Source: Monocercomonoides exilis (taxonomy: Eukaryota; Preaxostyla; Oxymonadida; Polymastigidae). Taken from it: DNA of 64,000 nucleotides. Shown piece after piece: positions 43,800-55,470 of this stretch. The notes beneath the pieces are model-generated. The model ran no database searches, was not told the DNA's origin, and was given only the letters and a program-made list of their open reading frames with translations. The stretch's first letter is position 1. The number at the start of each line of letters is the position of its first letter. The position numbers and the translations under genes were made by a program. The DNA lies in contig LSRY02000009.1 of assembly GCA_001643675.2 (NCBI GenBank), positions 939,501 through 1,003,500 on the forward strand, written 5' to 3'.

Positions 43800-46674
43800 A
43801 TCTTCTCGTCGTTTGAGGAGTTGTTCATACTCTGGTTTGAGTTTTTTAACACAACACTTGATTTCCTCTTCCACCTACTTGAATTCTCTCACATCTGTCT
43901 TTGATTGCTTGATGGAAAGAGCAATCGTTCTTGTATTCAACAGGTCTGAAACATAGTGCTTCAGAACATCCACACACTTCTTTGAGCCTATTGTGATGCT
44001 CCTGACAGAACACATCGATGACAGAGAGTGATGCAGCAATGATATCTTTCTTTGCCTCAGTTGTTGGAATAGCCCTTGTGTTGAATTCAGAAAGATCTTT
44101 GCTGAGGAAATAACAGAGAAGTTGTTCATTGAATTCATTATCGAAAGAGCTCGTGAAATCCTTGAAGAATGTGAGATTGTTCTTATATTTTGAGTTTCAA
44201 TTACAAACAGCATATCTCCTGTCACCAATCTCAACCTTGACTGGATATGTGTGATTTGTTACAAATATGAAATTAGCAACGTTCTCAGCCGTTTTTCTTG
44301 GCTGATTCTTCTCATAGATTCTGATTGTTGAATTTGTGATTATACTCTTCAATGCGTCAAAGATAGCTGTTCGATCATCTCCAACATTCTTCAATTCGTT
44401 GAGTACAATGAGCAGTTTCCCTTTGACGATGGAGTTGAACTATCCTGTCAGTTCTGCAATCTCTGTGACATTTGGACATGAATATCCCACCAACAGTTCA
44501 GCAAGCACATTTCTCCAGACATTCTTTCCTAAACCTTGCAAACCTTTGAGAACAAGTGATGTTTCTGCTTTTTTACCAGGATTATGAACAATTGAAGCAA
44601 TCCAACAGAGGATGCATCGATAGAGTTCTTCGTTATTGTTGGCGATAACCTCTCGTGTGAAATCCAAAATGGTTTGACGATTTCATCATTTTGTTCGTTT
44701 GCCATTTGGTATTTGAACCCATGGAGTAGGGAGAATATTTGAGAGTTATCTGAGAAGAACTTCATCTTATCGATCGATAGAACGTGTGAGTATTGTTCGA
44801 AAGCTGTCTCAAATGTAAGAGTCTTTTTATCATCATGCCAGAGTTTTATTGTTTTGGACAGTTCGTTCATTGCTGATTTTGTCTTGAATGTTATCGAATA
44901 ACAAGAGGAGTGAATGTCACACTCTTTCACAATGAATTCCATCCTTGCTTCAACAAATCTAATAACTTTTGGAAGATCTTCAGTGATTTCTAACAGTGAA
45001 GAGTATTGTTTTCGACGAGCTTTATCACTGATTTCAGAGAACGAGAACTATGAGTTGAGATCTATTTCATGAACAGTAATCGATTGTGGAGGTTCTTCCG
45101 TTAGCTCATTCTCTTTTCTGAGGAGTGGAATGATCACATCGTTGTAATATGTTGGATTCCATCTCTTGACAATCTTTTGCAGAACAAATGGATGTGACTT
45201 GTTGTCTCTGTTCCTGTTTCGTTTCTCTTCATAGTGAGTGATTGCATTTGATGTTAGAGCATCTATCTCTTTGATTTGAGAAAACCTGAATGACGTGCTG
45301 ACTTTTGACGTGAAATTTTCGAATTCTGACGGACTTGGAAATTCCATCACGTCACTGAAATATTTTCTCTAATTCTCTCATTGTCTTTTGAAAGTGTTAA
45401 TATTATTTTTATTCTAATAATATATCCTTTAAAATAATTAATAAATAATATCTTTGTATTTTGTTTTAATTTTTGATCACACAAATAACTTGTATTTCAC
45501 TGACGTATTAGTCATTTGAGGAATTTAAAATGTCATTGAAGGTCACTGGCGTCAGCTTCATTCAATAAGCAAATGGAAATACTGTCGAAAGGTTTTCAAA
45601 GTGAATTGCCTGACGAGTTGGTTTCGAGCCTCAATAACCCTCTAATTGTTTGCTTTTCAAAAAATGCATTTGATAAAATATATTATTTTGTATTTGTTTT
45701 TTTGCAAAAATAATTATGAAACAAAAAAATTAAAAAATTTGAAAATGCATTAATATATGATAAAATAATATTTTTTTAAATGAATGTTTTTTTTAGAAAT
45801 TTTTTGCATTGGACTCCAAAAAACAAACGAATTTGAAATTTAAAAATACTGACGTGAAAAAACTCCAGTGACGTTCGTGAAGTGAAAATCTTCTTCACAT
45901 CACTCAGGTTTTGATTTGAGTGAAAAGAAAATATATTGATTGGTTATCAAAACCGTTAATGACGACAAGAGAATTGAGAGCTGCAAATAACGGTAAATAA
46001 GTTAACTCAGAATCAAGTGACAAAGAACCTGTGTTGTTTTGTATTTCAACATCTTTGAGTCCATCAACAAGAGCAAGAGCGACAGTTGGAGACATATCAG
46101 CGACACCATCTTGTGTGAGAAGATTGTGTGGTTCAGCTGCCATTGTCGCTGATGTATTCTCTGTTTTGAGGTCAATTCCGAAGATATCAAGATCATTCTC
46201 GAGTGATGAAAGATCTGTGAGCTCTCTGTAATTGTTGAGGGGAATGTTCATAATGATGATTCTCCTGAGATCTTTCATCCTTCTGCGTGAAAAATCAGCT
46301 TGAACAACAAGCCTTTGTTTCTAATCTTCAATACCTGTGAAAATGTCGATATCGAACTCTGGACTCGTGAACACTTTGGTTTGTGATGAACATTTGAGGG
46401 GATAACCACACAGCTCACAATAAATGTGAAGACCACCATGAGCTGTTTGTACAAGTCCGACATTTTGGGGGAGTTTCTCGAGAATGGAATTCCTGATGGT
46501 TTTCGTTTGTTCAGCTTGAAGGGATTTGTTGATTTCAACATCAACTATACAGAGATTCTCACATTTGCTGATATGGATGTCTGTTCCTGAATATCGTTGA
46601 CTTTGCTTCTTGTCAGAGTATTTCTTGCGGTCGAACAAATCATCGAGGTGAACTTTCATTCGTTCTCCAAGCAT
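43800..46674 (-). pseudogene. Primase-polymerase / superfamily 3 (D5-like) helicase, decayed
   Basis: From ATG 46674. The N-terminal archaeo-eukaryotic primase-like part has CENLCIVDVEINKSL and VQTAHGGLHIYCELCGYPL (HGGLH block) and FDIDIFTGIED, then a TAG. Its C-terminal part follows (DGVADMSPTVALALVDGLKD, SELTYLPLFAALNSLVVING). After a 547-bp insertion come helicase parts: LYRCILCWIASIVHNPGKKA, Walker A in LVLKGLQGLGKN, then LKSIITNSTIRIYEKN and ENVANFIFVTNHTYPVKVEI with DRRY (the SF3 sensor/arginine region), ending with KDLSEFNTRAIPTTEAKKDI. Stops near 46323, 45904, 45048, 44440 and 44197 and shifts near 44680 and 44210 inactivate it. An intact relative would prime and unwind the element's DNA. 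A virus-like ancestry is inferred only from the domain pair. Confidence 0.85.
45351..45897. mobile_element. 547-bp AT-rich insertion with 6-bp direct repeats
   Basis: Flanked by CATCAC at 45345-45350 and 45898-45903. The primase-helicase reading frame on the minus strand continues in the same phase on both sides once the insert and one CATCAC are removed. No coding capacity. Several TCACTGACGT-like motifs occur inside. A GT-AG intron reading would give stops, so insertion is preferred. Confidence 0.55.
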
Positions 46675-47082
46675 TTGCTATTATGTTGAAATTGAATCAA
46701 TAAATTGTTGGATTACGTTGTCAGAGTCTGTTTGGGGGGTTTGTCATTCAATAATAATTAAAAACAAATATTTTTTGAAACAAATTTTCTATTGAAACGT
46801 GAATTTACAAATAAGATGATGTTGGGGTTAATGTCAAAATTATCCGATAACAGAATATTTTCACTTTAAATGAATTTTGCTCAATTTGCTCTGTTTGCCC
46901 ATTTGCCTATATGATTTCTAGAATAAAATTGACACTGTCCACTCGGTCCACCCAGTCCAGGTGCAAAAGCTCGGAGATAAAAATCAATATTACCATGCCA
47001 CAGGATCCTAATTATCTACCCAGTCAACACGGCCCAGGCAAACAACCATTAACTCATTCAACCAAAAATAAACGCATTCAAC

Positions 47083-47295
47083 TCAAACAATAATTTTCTC
47101 CATTATCTCATCAAACAACTCTTCACTTTCGATAAGCTTTCTTATCAAAATCTTAATCAACTTCTTCTGTTTCTCAGACACATGTTCGTTGAAATACTTT
47201 GTTTCTTCCATACGTTTTTCCTGAAACTGTTAAATTTGTTTCTGTTGAGCCGCTTTAGCTTCTTTCACAGTTACGCATATCTTCTTCTGACCCAT
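47083..47295 (-). pseudogene. Small coiled-coil frame in the right TIR
   Basis: Mirror copy of 43190-43402, with the same length of 213 bases and the same in-frame TAA. Confidence 0.45.
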
Positions 47296-47386
47296 TTACT
47301 GAAAACCAAAAAATAAAATCAATTATTTTAATTTTCGATTTCACCAACGATAACACCAACGATAACGCAAACGATAACACTAACAG

Positions 47387-47518
47387 GTTCAACACATGTT
47401 CAACACATGTTCAACACATGTTCAACTCATGTTCAACTCATGTTCAACTCATGTTCAACTCATGTTCAACGCATGTTCAACACATGTTCAACGCATGTTC
47501 AACACATGTTCAACACAT
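47387..47518. repeat. 11-bp minisatellite, 12 units (right TIR)
   Basis: Reverse complement of the left array, unit starts every 11 bases from 47387 to 47508. There are only 12 units against 29 at the left, so the arrays have changed independently since the arms were last identical. Confidence 0.97.
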
Positions 47519-47879
47519 GTTTTTCGTCAACGATTTCACCAACGATAACATACAATTTTGCCATTAATTTACCAACTTGAACATTTTCAGTTAATCTGAT
47601 AGCCAATTTTCCTCCTTGGAGATATGGTATATCGGCTATTGATGTATCTCGATTACACCTATCAATAACTCCTTCTTTATTGAACATCACTGAATATCTA
47701 ATCATGATAACCCCTAAGAATATCAGCAATCTCCTCATGACCTCTATCTGATTATCATTACCTATTCCAACTTATTATACCAGATGATAACAACCACCAG
47801 ATGCACATATATCGATAATATTGATAGATCTTAATCAAAATAAATTTATAGCAGATATTCCATATCTCTTCCGATGATC

Positions 47880-48840
47880 CCCTCTGTTTTTTCTGCTGAG
47901 AGGCTTTCCTCCCAATAGAGCGGCATCTGAACCTGCTCGTTCTCTTGTTTTGTCTTCGATTCGGATTAAGCTAACGACTATCCAAATGTTGGGTCAGATA
48001 TTCTTCTCTTCCAGTGGAAACAGCCTTCTCTGCAAATATCTCCTAATCGAACGATCTTTTATTCTGCTCCTTAATTGCGGATATTGGTTGTGTTCGTTTC
48101 ATTATTTCCTTTTATTTATCTGAAATTAATGGATCATCCATATTTTCTCTTCAGACATTTACCGATACCAAACCCTGACGTTCTTTAATTCTCTTTATTC
48201 AACATTCCAATAATGATACCGTTGAAAGAGAAAGCGCATAATTAATTGGAATCCTCGCGTCTTCGCGTGCTGAGTCTCTCGTAAATAAAAACGCATTAAT
48301 GGAAGGGTAGAGCTTTTTTTCAATTTGCTCCCCTGCTTTGTCCAGGGCATCTGATGCCCACTTGAATGAAAATTCGATCTTTCGAATTGAAGAAGTGTTG
48401 AACGGAGTTGGGGTTATAAAGAAATTGTATTCAATTATTTCTGCGACATCTCTTTAGTCGATCGGAATGTTAAAAATAATGTGAGATAAAACGCTGCCAA
48501 AGAAATCTGCAGCCTCTCTTTCTAGGATTTCTTGTATTCTATCTCCTTGTTCACTTTCACTTTCTTCACCTTGTGACTGTGAAGAAGACTGTTAGATGGA
48601 GGCAAACGTTTCCGGCTGAGTGTTTTGTGAAGAAAAACTCGGAAGATGAAGTTTGTTTTCTTGGGACGTTGCAGAAGCACTGGAGGGGGACGAAAATATT
48701 GCCCCATCGCTCGTTGGCCCGGAGGACAGAATTCCAGGCATAGCTCCCGAATCGAGTCTAATTGTGCTTCGCGGGATCATTAAATAAAAACACTTTTGAA
48801 CGACTAGCCCGGTCAGTACAAGGGTTTTCTCCCAAAACAA
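47880..48840 (-). pseudogene. DIRS copy 2 Gag-like N-terminal remnant
   Basis: The frame from 48840 (DSGAMPGILSSGPTSDGAIF, SSPSSASATSQENKL, then a stop) has the Ser/Pro-rich character and spacing of the copy 1 Gag start (GAQSQPGTLSQPNIFSSSSI). Downstream pieces (GDRIQEILEREAADFFGSVL, FSFKWASDALDKAGEQIEKK) parallel the helical middle of Gag. Several stops. Confidence 0.65.
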
Positions 48841-48890
48841 GAGGTGTCGTCGATTAACAGGTCGTTCTTTTGAATTAATAGGCTAGCGCC

Positions 48891-49445
48891 ATATAGGGTT
48901 TCATAAAAAAAATTTCGACTTGTGTTCTCAAAATTTTTTCTTAAAGGGTTGCTTTTAAAAAAAATGAAAGAAATGATCGTGAAAATAAATGGGTCATTCT
49001 TTTTGAAAAGTCGCTACGGATCAAAAATTAATCCCATGAAAGTTAATAAAAATCACTCCGTTACCATAATACAAATTAAAACATTAAACTTTCACAGTGA
49101 TGTTTGAAGGCTCATAACAAACTTCTTTGTGAAAAGATATAAACTTTTTTTAAAAATTATGTATCAAATTTTTAGATAAAAATTTAATATCATTTTTTCA
49201 ATGAAATAGAGTTTCACTTGATTGAAACACTTTGCAATTGTTTATTAATGAAATGAACAAGGTGTGTTTCGATTTTATTTCAACAAAAAATTGAGACTCG
49301 TTAATAAATAAAATCCTTATTTGATTGAAAATTTGCATTGCACAGAATGTGCCTGGAATTTTAATAAATGCGTAGATTACTCCCACGAGCTTGATAAAGA
49401 TGAAAAACACACATATCAAAAGGTTTTCATTCAGCTTTTATTTAA
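48891..49445. other. AT-rich spacer
   Basis: Between the DIRS end and the next Pmp remnant. No feature recognised. Confidence 0.5.
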
Positions 49446-50360
49446 ATGTTTTATTTTATAATTCTAATAGAATTATTCATTTTTTTAGCTTGGCAAATTT
49501 GCAGTACTAACAGAGAGTCTGACATGAAAGAAATGGCGATCTGGGGAGTCACAACAGAATTGTTTGTTGGGGAAGAAGAACTTCTGCTGATGGTGATGAA
49601 ATATCAGAGCGAGACGATATTTGTTTCTTCAGCCACAGGCAACCACGGAGTCAGCAAGCAATGCGGAGAATTTGAAGAACCATGTCAGTCAATGGATGTT
49701 GGATTGCAACACATCATTCCTTCATCATATTCTCAACTGCTAGTCTCAAAGGAGACGATCATCAATGGAGAATGCGAAGCGAAGGATGTGACCATCCGTT
49801 CATTGCAATCTAACTCAGCCGCATTGGTGTGTCTGAACTCAACAATAACAAACGAGGGAAATCTTATCATAATTTCAGATAAAGTTCGGATTGAAAGTGT
49901 GAAATTCAATTTTGGTCAGTTATTTTTGTATTCAGACAGTTCAATTATTCATGAAACAAATTGCCAATTATCTCTTTCATTTGTTGATTTTTCTTCTGTT
50001 GGCCAATCAGAAAGCATTGAATCTATTGTTCTCAATTCAACATTGTTGAGCATCAAAAATGGAATTCTTCATGTTGACAACTGCTCAATATCAATACTTT
50101 CATTCCAGAAGCCTTCATTTTTGTTAAATGGTGATGAGATAAATATTTCAAATATGAAACTGGAGCAAATTGAATCAATAACAAATGCATTTGAGATTTG
50201 ACAATGTGGAAGTGTTCCATTCAATGAAATTGATGCTAACGCTTGTGAAGCTGTCTGATTGCTGTATCATTTCCGTGAACGAAAAAACTTCAGGAGCAAC
50301 CTCTTTTGTTGATTCATCATTCAACAACTGTTCGAGGTATTCGTGAGGAGCTTCTGTTCT
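49446..50360 (+). pseudogene. Pmp-like beta-helix surface protein, fragment
   Basis: A 251-codon frame with the unit-opening motif ETIFVSSATGNHGVSKQCGE and FEEPCQSMDVGLQHI, followed by beta-helix strands (LQSNSAALVCLNSTITNEGN, SFVDFSSVGQSESIESIVLN, VDNCSISILSFQKPSFLLNG). After the stop at 50201 the protein continues in a shifted frame (LTLVKLSDCCIISVNEK, GATSFVDSSFNNCSRYS). It lacks a signal peptide and anchor and runs into a microsatellite. The opening motif is homologous to SVFVDGISGVDNEYCGLEKA in the transposon passenger at 59.9 kb. Confidence 0.7.
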
Positions 50361-50364
50361 TAAA

Positions 50365-50600
50365 TTGTCTCTCCCTCCTCTTCCTCCTCTCCCTCCTCTT
50401 CCTCCTTTTCCTCCTTTTCCTCCTCTCCCTCCTCTCCCTCCTCTTCCTCCTCTTCCTCCTCTTCCTCTTCCTCTTCCTCTTCCTCTTCCTCTTCTTCTTC
50501 TTCTTCTTCCTCTTCTTTTTCCTCTTCTTCTTCCTCTTCCTCTTCCTCTTCCTCTTCCTCTTCCTCTTCTCCTTCCTCTTCTCCTTCTCCTTCTGATTCA
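50365..50600. repeat. (CCTCTT)n-type microsatellite
   Basis: CTCCCTCCTCTTCCTCCTCT-like tract moving into TTCTTC and CTCTTC runs. Frames on both strands are artefacts. Confidence 0.95.
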
Positions 50601-50689
50601 TTAAACATTCCAATTTCACAACATTTCATATCAATTTGTTCGAAGCAACATTTATCTTCTTCTTCTTCACCCCCTTCACCCCCTACACC

Positions 50690-53600
50690 TTATTTACTAT
50701 TATTTGCTCAGAAATAAGCAAAAAGAAAACAAAACATTCTCAATGTTGACTCCATATTTGTTTCTTTCAAAGAATTTTTTGAAAGATATTGATTGTAAAA
50801 AGAAACAGGAAATGGATGGAAAATGAGGTTTGTTGATGAAGCAAAATCAAATCTTGAAGAAAAATTGAGAATACAAAAATCGATAAATAAAGAATAAAAG
50901 AGAAAGAGGAGAAAGAGGGGTTAAAGGAAGAAGAAGAATAGAAGTAGAAGAATACGATAAGGATAATATCAATACCAATGAAGAATATGGTAAGGCTTCG
51001 CTATTTACTCCCTCAGCTACGCCATCGTCTGCAGAAACTGCACTACTCATTGCCCATCCTCCAGAGAAAGATCAAAGAAGGTCGCTTTTTTTGAGTCGTT
51101 CCTCCGCAGCTTCAGCCCCAACAGCACTCCCGGTAGCCGCACAATGTGGAACAACGACCACCGCCCTTCTTTCTCCTCTTTCACCAACTGAACAATCAAC
51201 ACATGTGCTTCAGCATTAAACCATTCCCACGTCACCTTCGATACTGTGAAAAACTCCTTCTCCGAGTTGACCTACGCCATCTTGCCGCCTTCGCAATCAC
51301 ATAATTCAAAGACTGCTATAAAGACTGTAACTTGTCAGCTTCATTGCAAACATCCGGAAGCTGCTTTTTCCCTAAAGTTATTCAGTAGAAACACCATAAA
51401 CATAAAGGTATCTGCATACGTCTTCTCCGACTGAATCCACTCAAACAACCAAAAGACATTTTAATCTCATCTCCAATACCCCTTCTAACACCATTCAATT
51501 ATCAGGAAAACTCCAATTTACCTCAAGTTTACTCTTTCCGTACAAATTCCTTAAACAGTTCCATCTCTGCAAAGTCCTTCCGGAACGGTTCTTCCCCATA
51601 CATCCTCGCACACATCACCGCCAAGTAATTCTTCTGCACAGCTTGCTTCTCCCCCAGCCACATGTACACAAATTCCCCAAACCCCTGCCTCTGCACGCCC
51701 ACCCCCATTCAAAGATCTTCTGAAATAATGTCTCCGCATCACCCCCGGATCCTCGACAGCTTCCACATTAGCTACGACTGCAGCCCCGTCTTCAGCAGCG
51801 TCAGCAGCCGCTCCATCTGCACAGACCACCGCCGCGAGTGTGGAACCCGAAGTATATGTACTGATTTACACTTTTCTTGTTCCAGCCAAACAGATACTGC
51901 GCTCGTCAGCCACTCCATCGCTATCGATCCCGCCTGCAAAGGCACCCCATTTGCTCCAGACATCCCTGCCCTCAATCCACCGGAGAAATCACAGACCTCT
52001 CAGATTCTTCCCTGCTTCTGCTTTCTGTCTTCTGCTCAAGAAGCATGAACGGCCACTGCACAACAGTCGCCTTCCCTTCAACTTTCTTTGCCACTGTTGG
52101 AACCACAGTATGCATCCAATCATCCTGCTCTCTCTTCGGATTGTTGTGCGGCGACAGCGGAATCCCATTCAGCGCGCTTGCAATTCTTTCTTCTGCCTTT
52201 TCCACCTCCTTTGCTTCCTCGTATTCTCCGCCTTAACTTAAGTTCCTCATCCTCCTCCTTCCTTCATCCATTTCTCTCGCCCCTTTCTCCTATTTCCTTC
52301 CTCCCTGCTCCATCCAAAGTGTTCTTGCACCTCACGCTTTTCCAGCTTCTTCACCTAACCAGGAGTTAATTGAGCAACCTCTTCACACGAACCTTAAATA
52401 TTCTCTTCTCCTGCTTCTTTTGCCCAAGCGACATATGCTTCTTTTCTATCACCTCATTGAACAGCGCCTTCTGCTCGCATATAGTCTTTATGTGCACATT
52501 CAACAGCGCAATCAGCATCTTCGTTTCCTTATCCATCTTGCTCATCTTCTACAGCACTGTTGCATCCACTCCTCCTTCACAGCCAATACTAACACCACCA
52601 CCACCATTTGTCCCAACTTCTTTCTTCTCTGATCTCTTACTGATCCCAGATCTCGTTCCCTAACTTCCACCACCTCATCCACTATCGTTGTTTGCTTTTC
52701 TCACAACACTCACTCCGCTCCTCGCTTTTGCAACAACAGCCTTCCAAGAGGAATCCAGCTCATGCATCATAGCGCTGCCACCGCAATACTCGCTGCAAAC
52801 TTCTCTTTGTGCTTTTTACACAGCCCAACAGCGGAATCAACGAAGCCTTAGACAGAATTATTCGTCCACACACACACATTAACAAAGAAGACGTAACAAG
52901 GAAAACTTCAATTTCCTGCATCGACCCCTTGCTGTACCAACTCACCACCACGCCCTGCTGCGTCCATCGATTCTTCACTTCTCAATCCTCATATAAATCA
53001 GTTCCGCCCACTTCTTCATCGTCACTAGCTGCTCCTTCACCTGCTTCACCTGCATCACCTCTGAGTTGTGCTTCTCGCTCAGCTCCGGAATCTTCCTCTG
53101 ATCCATCCAGATGATATTGGCCTTCTCCTTCATCTGCTCTGTCAGCCCGCTCATCCGCTTCGCCTCCTTTTCCTTTTCCAACTTCTTCTTCTTCTTTTCT
53201 TTCTTCCAGCAAATGCAACATAATCGCTGTAGTCGATAGAACCACATCCTCCATCATCAGCTCCTCTGCCCCACCGCCTCCAGCGCCTTCTCCGCAATCT
53301 CTCCCACTTCATTCACTGCAACCATTCTCCTCCTCATTTTGTTGTCCAGCTTCATCACTCCTCATGCCTCGACTGCTTCGATCGGTTCACCAGCCATTCA
53401 ATGGTCAATGGAGCCAGCGATGGATCAGGCGCATTGCAGATTAACAGGAACGCGTTCACATCAACTACTGTTAATATAGGCTTCTTCGACGACTTCTTTC
53501 TCGATAAGTTCTCAAGAAATGGGAGCAAAGCAACAAGAAGAATGAAAAGTATTATTCATTGAATTGACACAGCACGTTCTGCTCAGCAGAGCACAGCAAG

Positions 53601-54735
53601 TCAACATTGAAACCTCGCAGCGTGTGCAACATCCGCAGCGACAGGAGCAGTGACAGCTTCATAGCCATCCAGCTTTTGCAGCTCAGCTGCTTTCTTGGCA
53701 ACTATCCTCAGCCGCCTAACGATTTCATTCATCCATGCTACTTCAAGCGTTTATGAATCCTCCACCTTCCAGGCATCCGAAGGGTAAATTGGTAGTACAG
53801 ACGAAGATGCTAATAACTGTACATTCCCTGTCACATTCTTCTCTTCTCTTATTGGACTCCGGAATGGTAAAGAAGATCTGCGTGCTGCTCCACTCGAAGA
53901 AGACGAAGAAGACAAAGGTGCTGAGCGAAGAGACAACTGAATCGCTTCCACTCCCGCAATAAGCTTTTTGATACAACGCATCGCACAAAATTGCAGTACC
54001 TTTCGTGTCATAAAAACAAAGTCCATATTCAAATAAGAAACGTCAATTATCACCGAAATCTCATCTTTTTGATCTAATGGAAAAGAATGAACAGAATTTC
54101 TTTTGAAAAGACTTGAAATGAGAAAAAAAAGATGAGAAAAAAAAGAAAATGAAAAGTTGAAAGCTATTTAAGACACAATTCATGTTTTGATTCAAAACAT
54201 GAGATACCATTTCTTTTTTGAATTTTTTATAAAAGGACATTAAATACAAGAAATTATATGTTATTCTTCGTTTATTTCTTATAACCTTAATAACTACTCA
54301 ATGTTAACAACTTTTTGAATTTCTTTTTATTTCAATGAGGATAGTATTGATGAAATCTCACTGTTTAATAATTTCTTTACAAAATATTCAAATTTAAACA
54401 AGTTAAAATCTATTTATCTTTCAACATAGGAAAATACTGAAATAGAAGTCTCCATTCGCAAAATCAAAACGTAGACTTTAACAGTTGAAATGAAAACAAA
54501 GAAATATAAACATATTTTTCTGTGACTTCAAAAAACAAGAAAAAAAAATTTAAATCATAAAAGTGATTCAATAGTAAATTGGGTATTTGAAATCTATTTT
54601 ATTAAAACGCAATATTTGGGGATAGGGTGGCAAAACTCAATAGAATAACATTCAGTAATATATAATGGTAACGGAATGATCAAAATATTCTGATCTTTTA
54701 TGATCTGATTTTCAGATCAATTAATATTTTGTGAT
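50690..54735. mobile_element. Second coiled-coil unit in minus orientation, possibly a mobile element
   Basis: The right end 54661-54735 (ACGGAATGATCAAAATATTC, TTTATGATCTGATTTTCAGA, TCAATTAATATTTTGTGA) matches the terminal region of the 18.17-30.02 kb inverted pair. The left end near 50.69-50.83 kb matches the downstream segment at 21.66-21.79 kb. It therefore spans the same unit, end to end, at a separate locus. No TIR partner or target duplication is visible. Confidence 0.5.
51047..53990 (-). pseudogene. Coiled-coil family protein, degenerate copy
   Basis: Minus-strand pieces in order: KKAAELQKLDGYEAVTAPVA near 53.7 kb, KRMSGLTEQMKEKANIIWMD and QRKIPELSEKHNSEVMQVKQ near 53.1 kb, KMDKETKMLIALLNVHIKTI and EQKALFNEVIEKKHMSLGQK near 52.5 kb, MEWLTSAVSVWLEQEKCKSV and SVQMERLLTLLKTGLQS near 51.8 kb, and LKLRRNDSKKATFFDLSLED at 51.1 kb. 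The same order is found at 18.8-21.5 kb. Numerous stops and shifts. Useful for reconstructing the family consensus; function unknown. Confidence 0.6.
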
Positions 54736-55470
54736 TAGAACTTTAACTAATTTATTCAATAAAATTTCATCTATAAGATCAATTTGAATTTTGTCCTCCT
54801 TTTTTGAATTGACAGAATCAATTCTGATATGTCTCAATCTTGTTTGTGATCAATAATTAAAAATTTATATAACAAATTTGATCAAATTTGTTAAATATTT
54901 AACTTGTATTTTGATGTTGAGCAATTTATTTTAATTAACATGGGGGAAAATACGGACTTTCAAGCTTTTTTTGCACAAAGCATGAAAAAATTGTTTCATT
55001 TATAACATAATTAAACTTAATCAAATTTCAAATAAATTCGATTTTCATAACTGGAAACAAACATCATTGATATAATAACATCATGTTTTGTGACATCAAA
55101 CATATTTCAAAAAAATAAACACATTTATTTCGAAAATTTTGATCACAAAAAATTCATATAAGTTGCATAATATTTCAATGAAAATGCCTGAAGTTAAATA
55201 TTTTGTCCCACATTTTTATCCGTTTTTCGCATGGCAGTTTGTTACATATTAATAGTGTGTATTTTGCTCTTCAATGTGAAAAAGACCGAAAATGTTGATG
55301 TTATTTATATTGTTTTATAGTGCGAGACAGTCAACTGTGAATGTTTTTGCTCTTTGAAACTTTAATATTCAACGACTTTTTTCAAATTCTCCCAATCTTA
55401 TATTTCTCATTCGCTTTAATCATGTTTTTGAAATTTATTAAGTGTTTCAATAAAATTTTCTTTACAGATA
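54000..55470. other. AT-rich spacer
   Basis: Contains the unit end at 54661-54735 and otherwise no recognisable gene. The flank of the pogo-like element ends in TA at 55469-55470. Confidence 0.5.

Larger units (their letters stand above)
42429..47879. mobile_element. 5.45-kb TIR element encoding primase-polymerase/SF3 helicase, inserted in DIRS copy 2
   Basis: Outer ends AGAGATATGGAATATCTGC are exact inverted repeats. The arms run inwards about 0.9-1.1 kb (left to about 43.5 kb, right to about 46.98 kb) and include a conserved short frame, an 11-bp minisatellite and a small coiled-coil frame. The interior carries one decayed replication gene on the minus strand. No transposase, integrase, DNA polymerase B or capsid gene is present. 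A self-replicating gene between long TIRs is reminiscent of Polinton-like or transpoviron-like linear elements, but this could also be a non-autonomous derivative. No target duplication is obvious (flanks GGTGGGC and TCCGATG). Confidence 0.85.
38565..48890 (-). mobile_element. DIRS-type retroelement, decayed (copy 2), interrupted by the primase-helicase element
   Basis: Same gene order as copy 1 in reverse: Gag-like sequence near 48.0-48.8 kb and 42.0-42.4 kb, RT/RNase H at 41.9-40.4 kb, methyltransferase-like at 40.2-39.9 kb, recombinase at 39.8-38.8 kb. The right end keeps a recognisable terminal repeat (ATCCAATTTCTTCTCTTCAT, then TTTGAGAGACC at about 38.59-38.63 kb). The left end near 48.89 kb has a GGCGCTAGCC hairpin followed by TATTAATT, comparable to GTGCATAAGCAC in copy 1. 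Removing the 5.45-kb insertion leaves about 4.87 kb, similar to copy 1. Boundaries are accurate to perhaps 10 bases. Confidence 0.85.

Noticed and set aside
45610-45645. tRNA B-box-like GGTTTCGAGCC
   Set aside because: No matching acceptor or anticodon stems could be folded around it.
45345-45904. GT-AG intron instead of insertion between primase and helicase parts
   Set aside because: A good acceptor (TATTTCAG) exists, but the possible donors give stops or wrong phase, while removal between the CATCAC repeats restores phase exactly.
42429-47879. Reassigned code (UAR as glutamine) rescuing the stops in the primase-helicase gene and Gag
   Set aside because: TGA stops and clear frameshifts also break the primase-helicase gene, and the intact genes here end in TAA, so ordinary decay under the standard code fits better.
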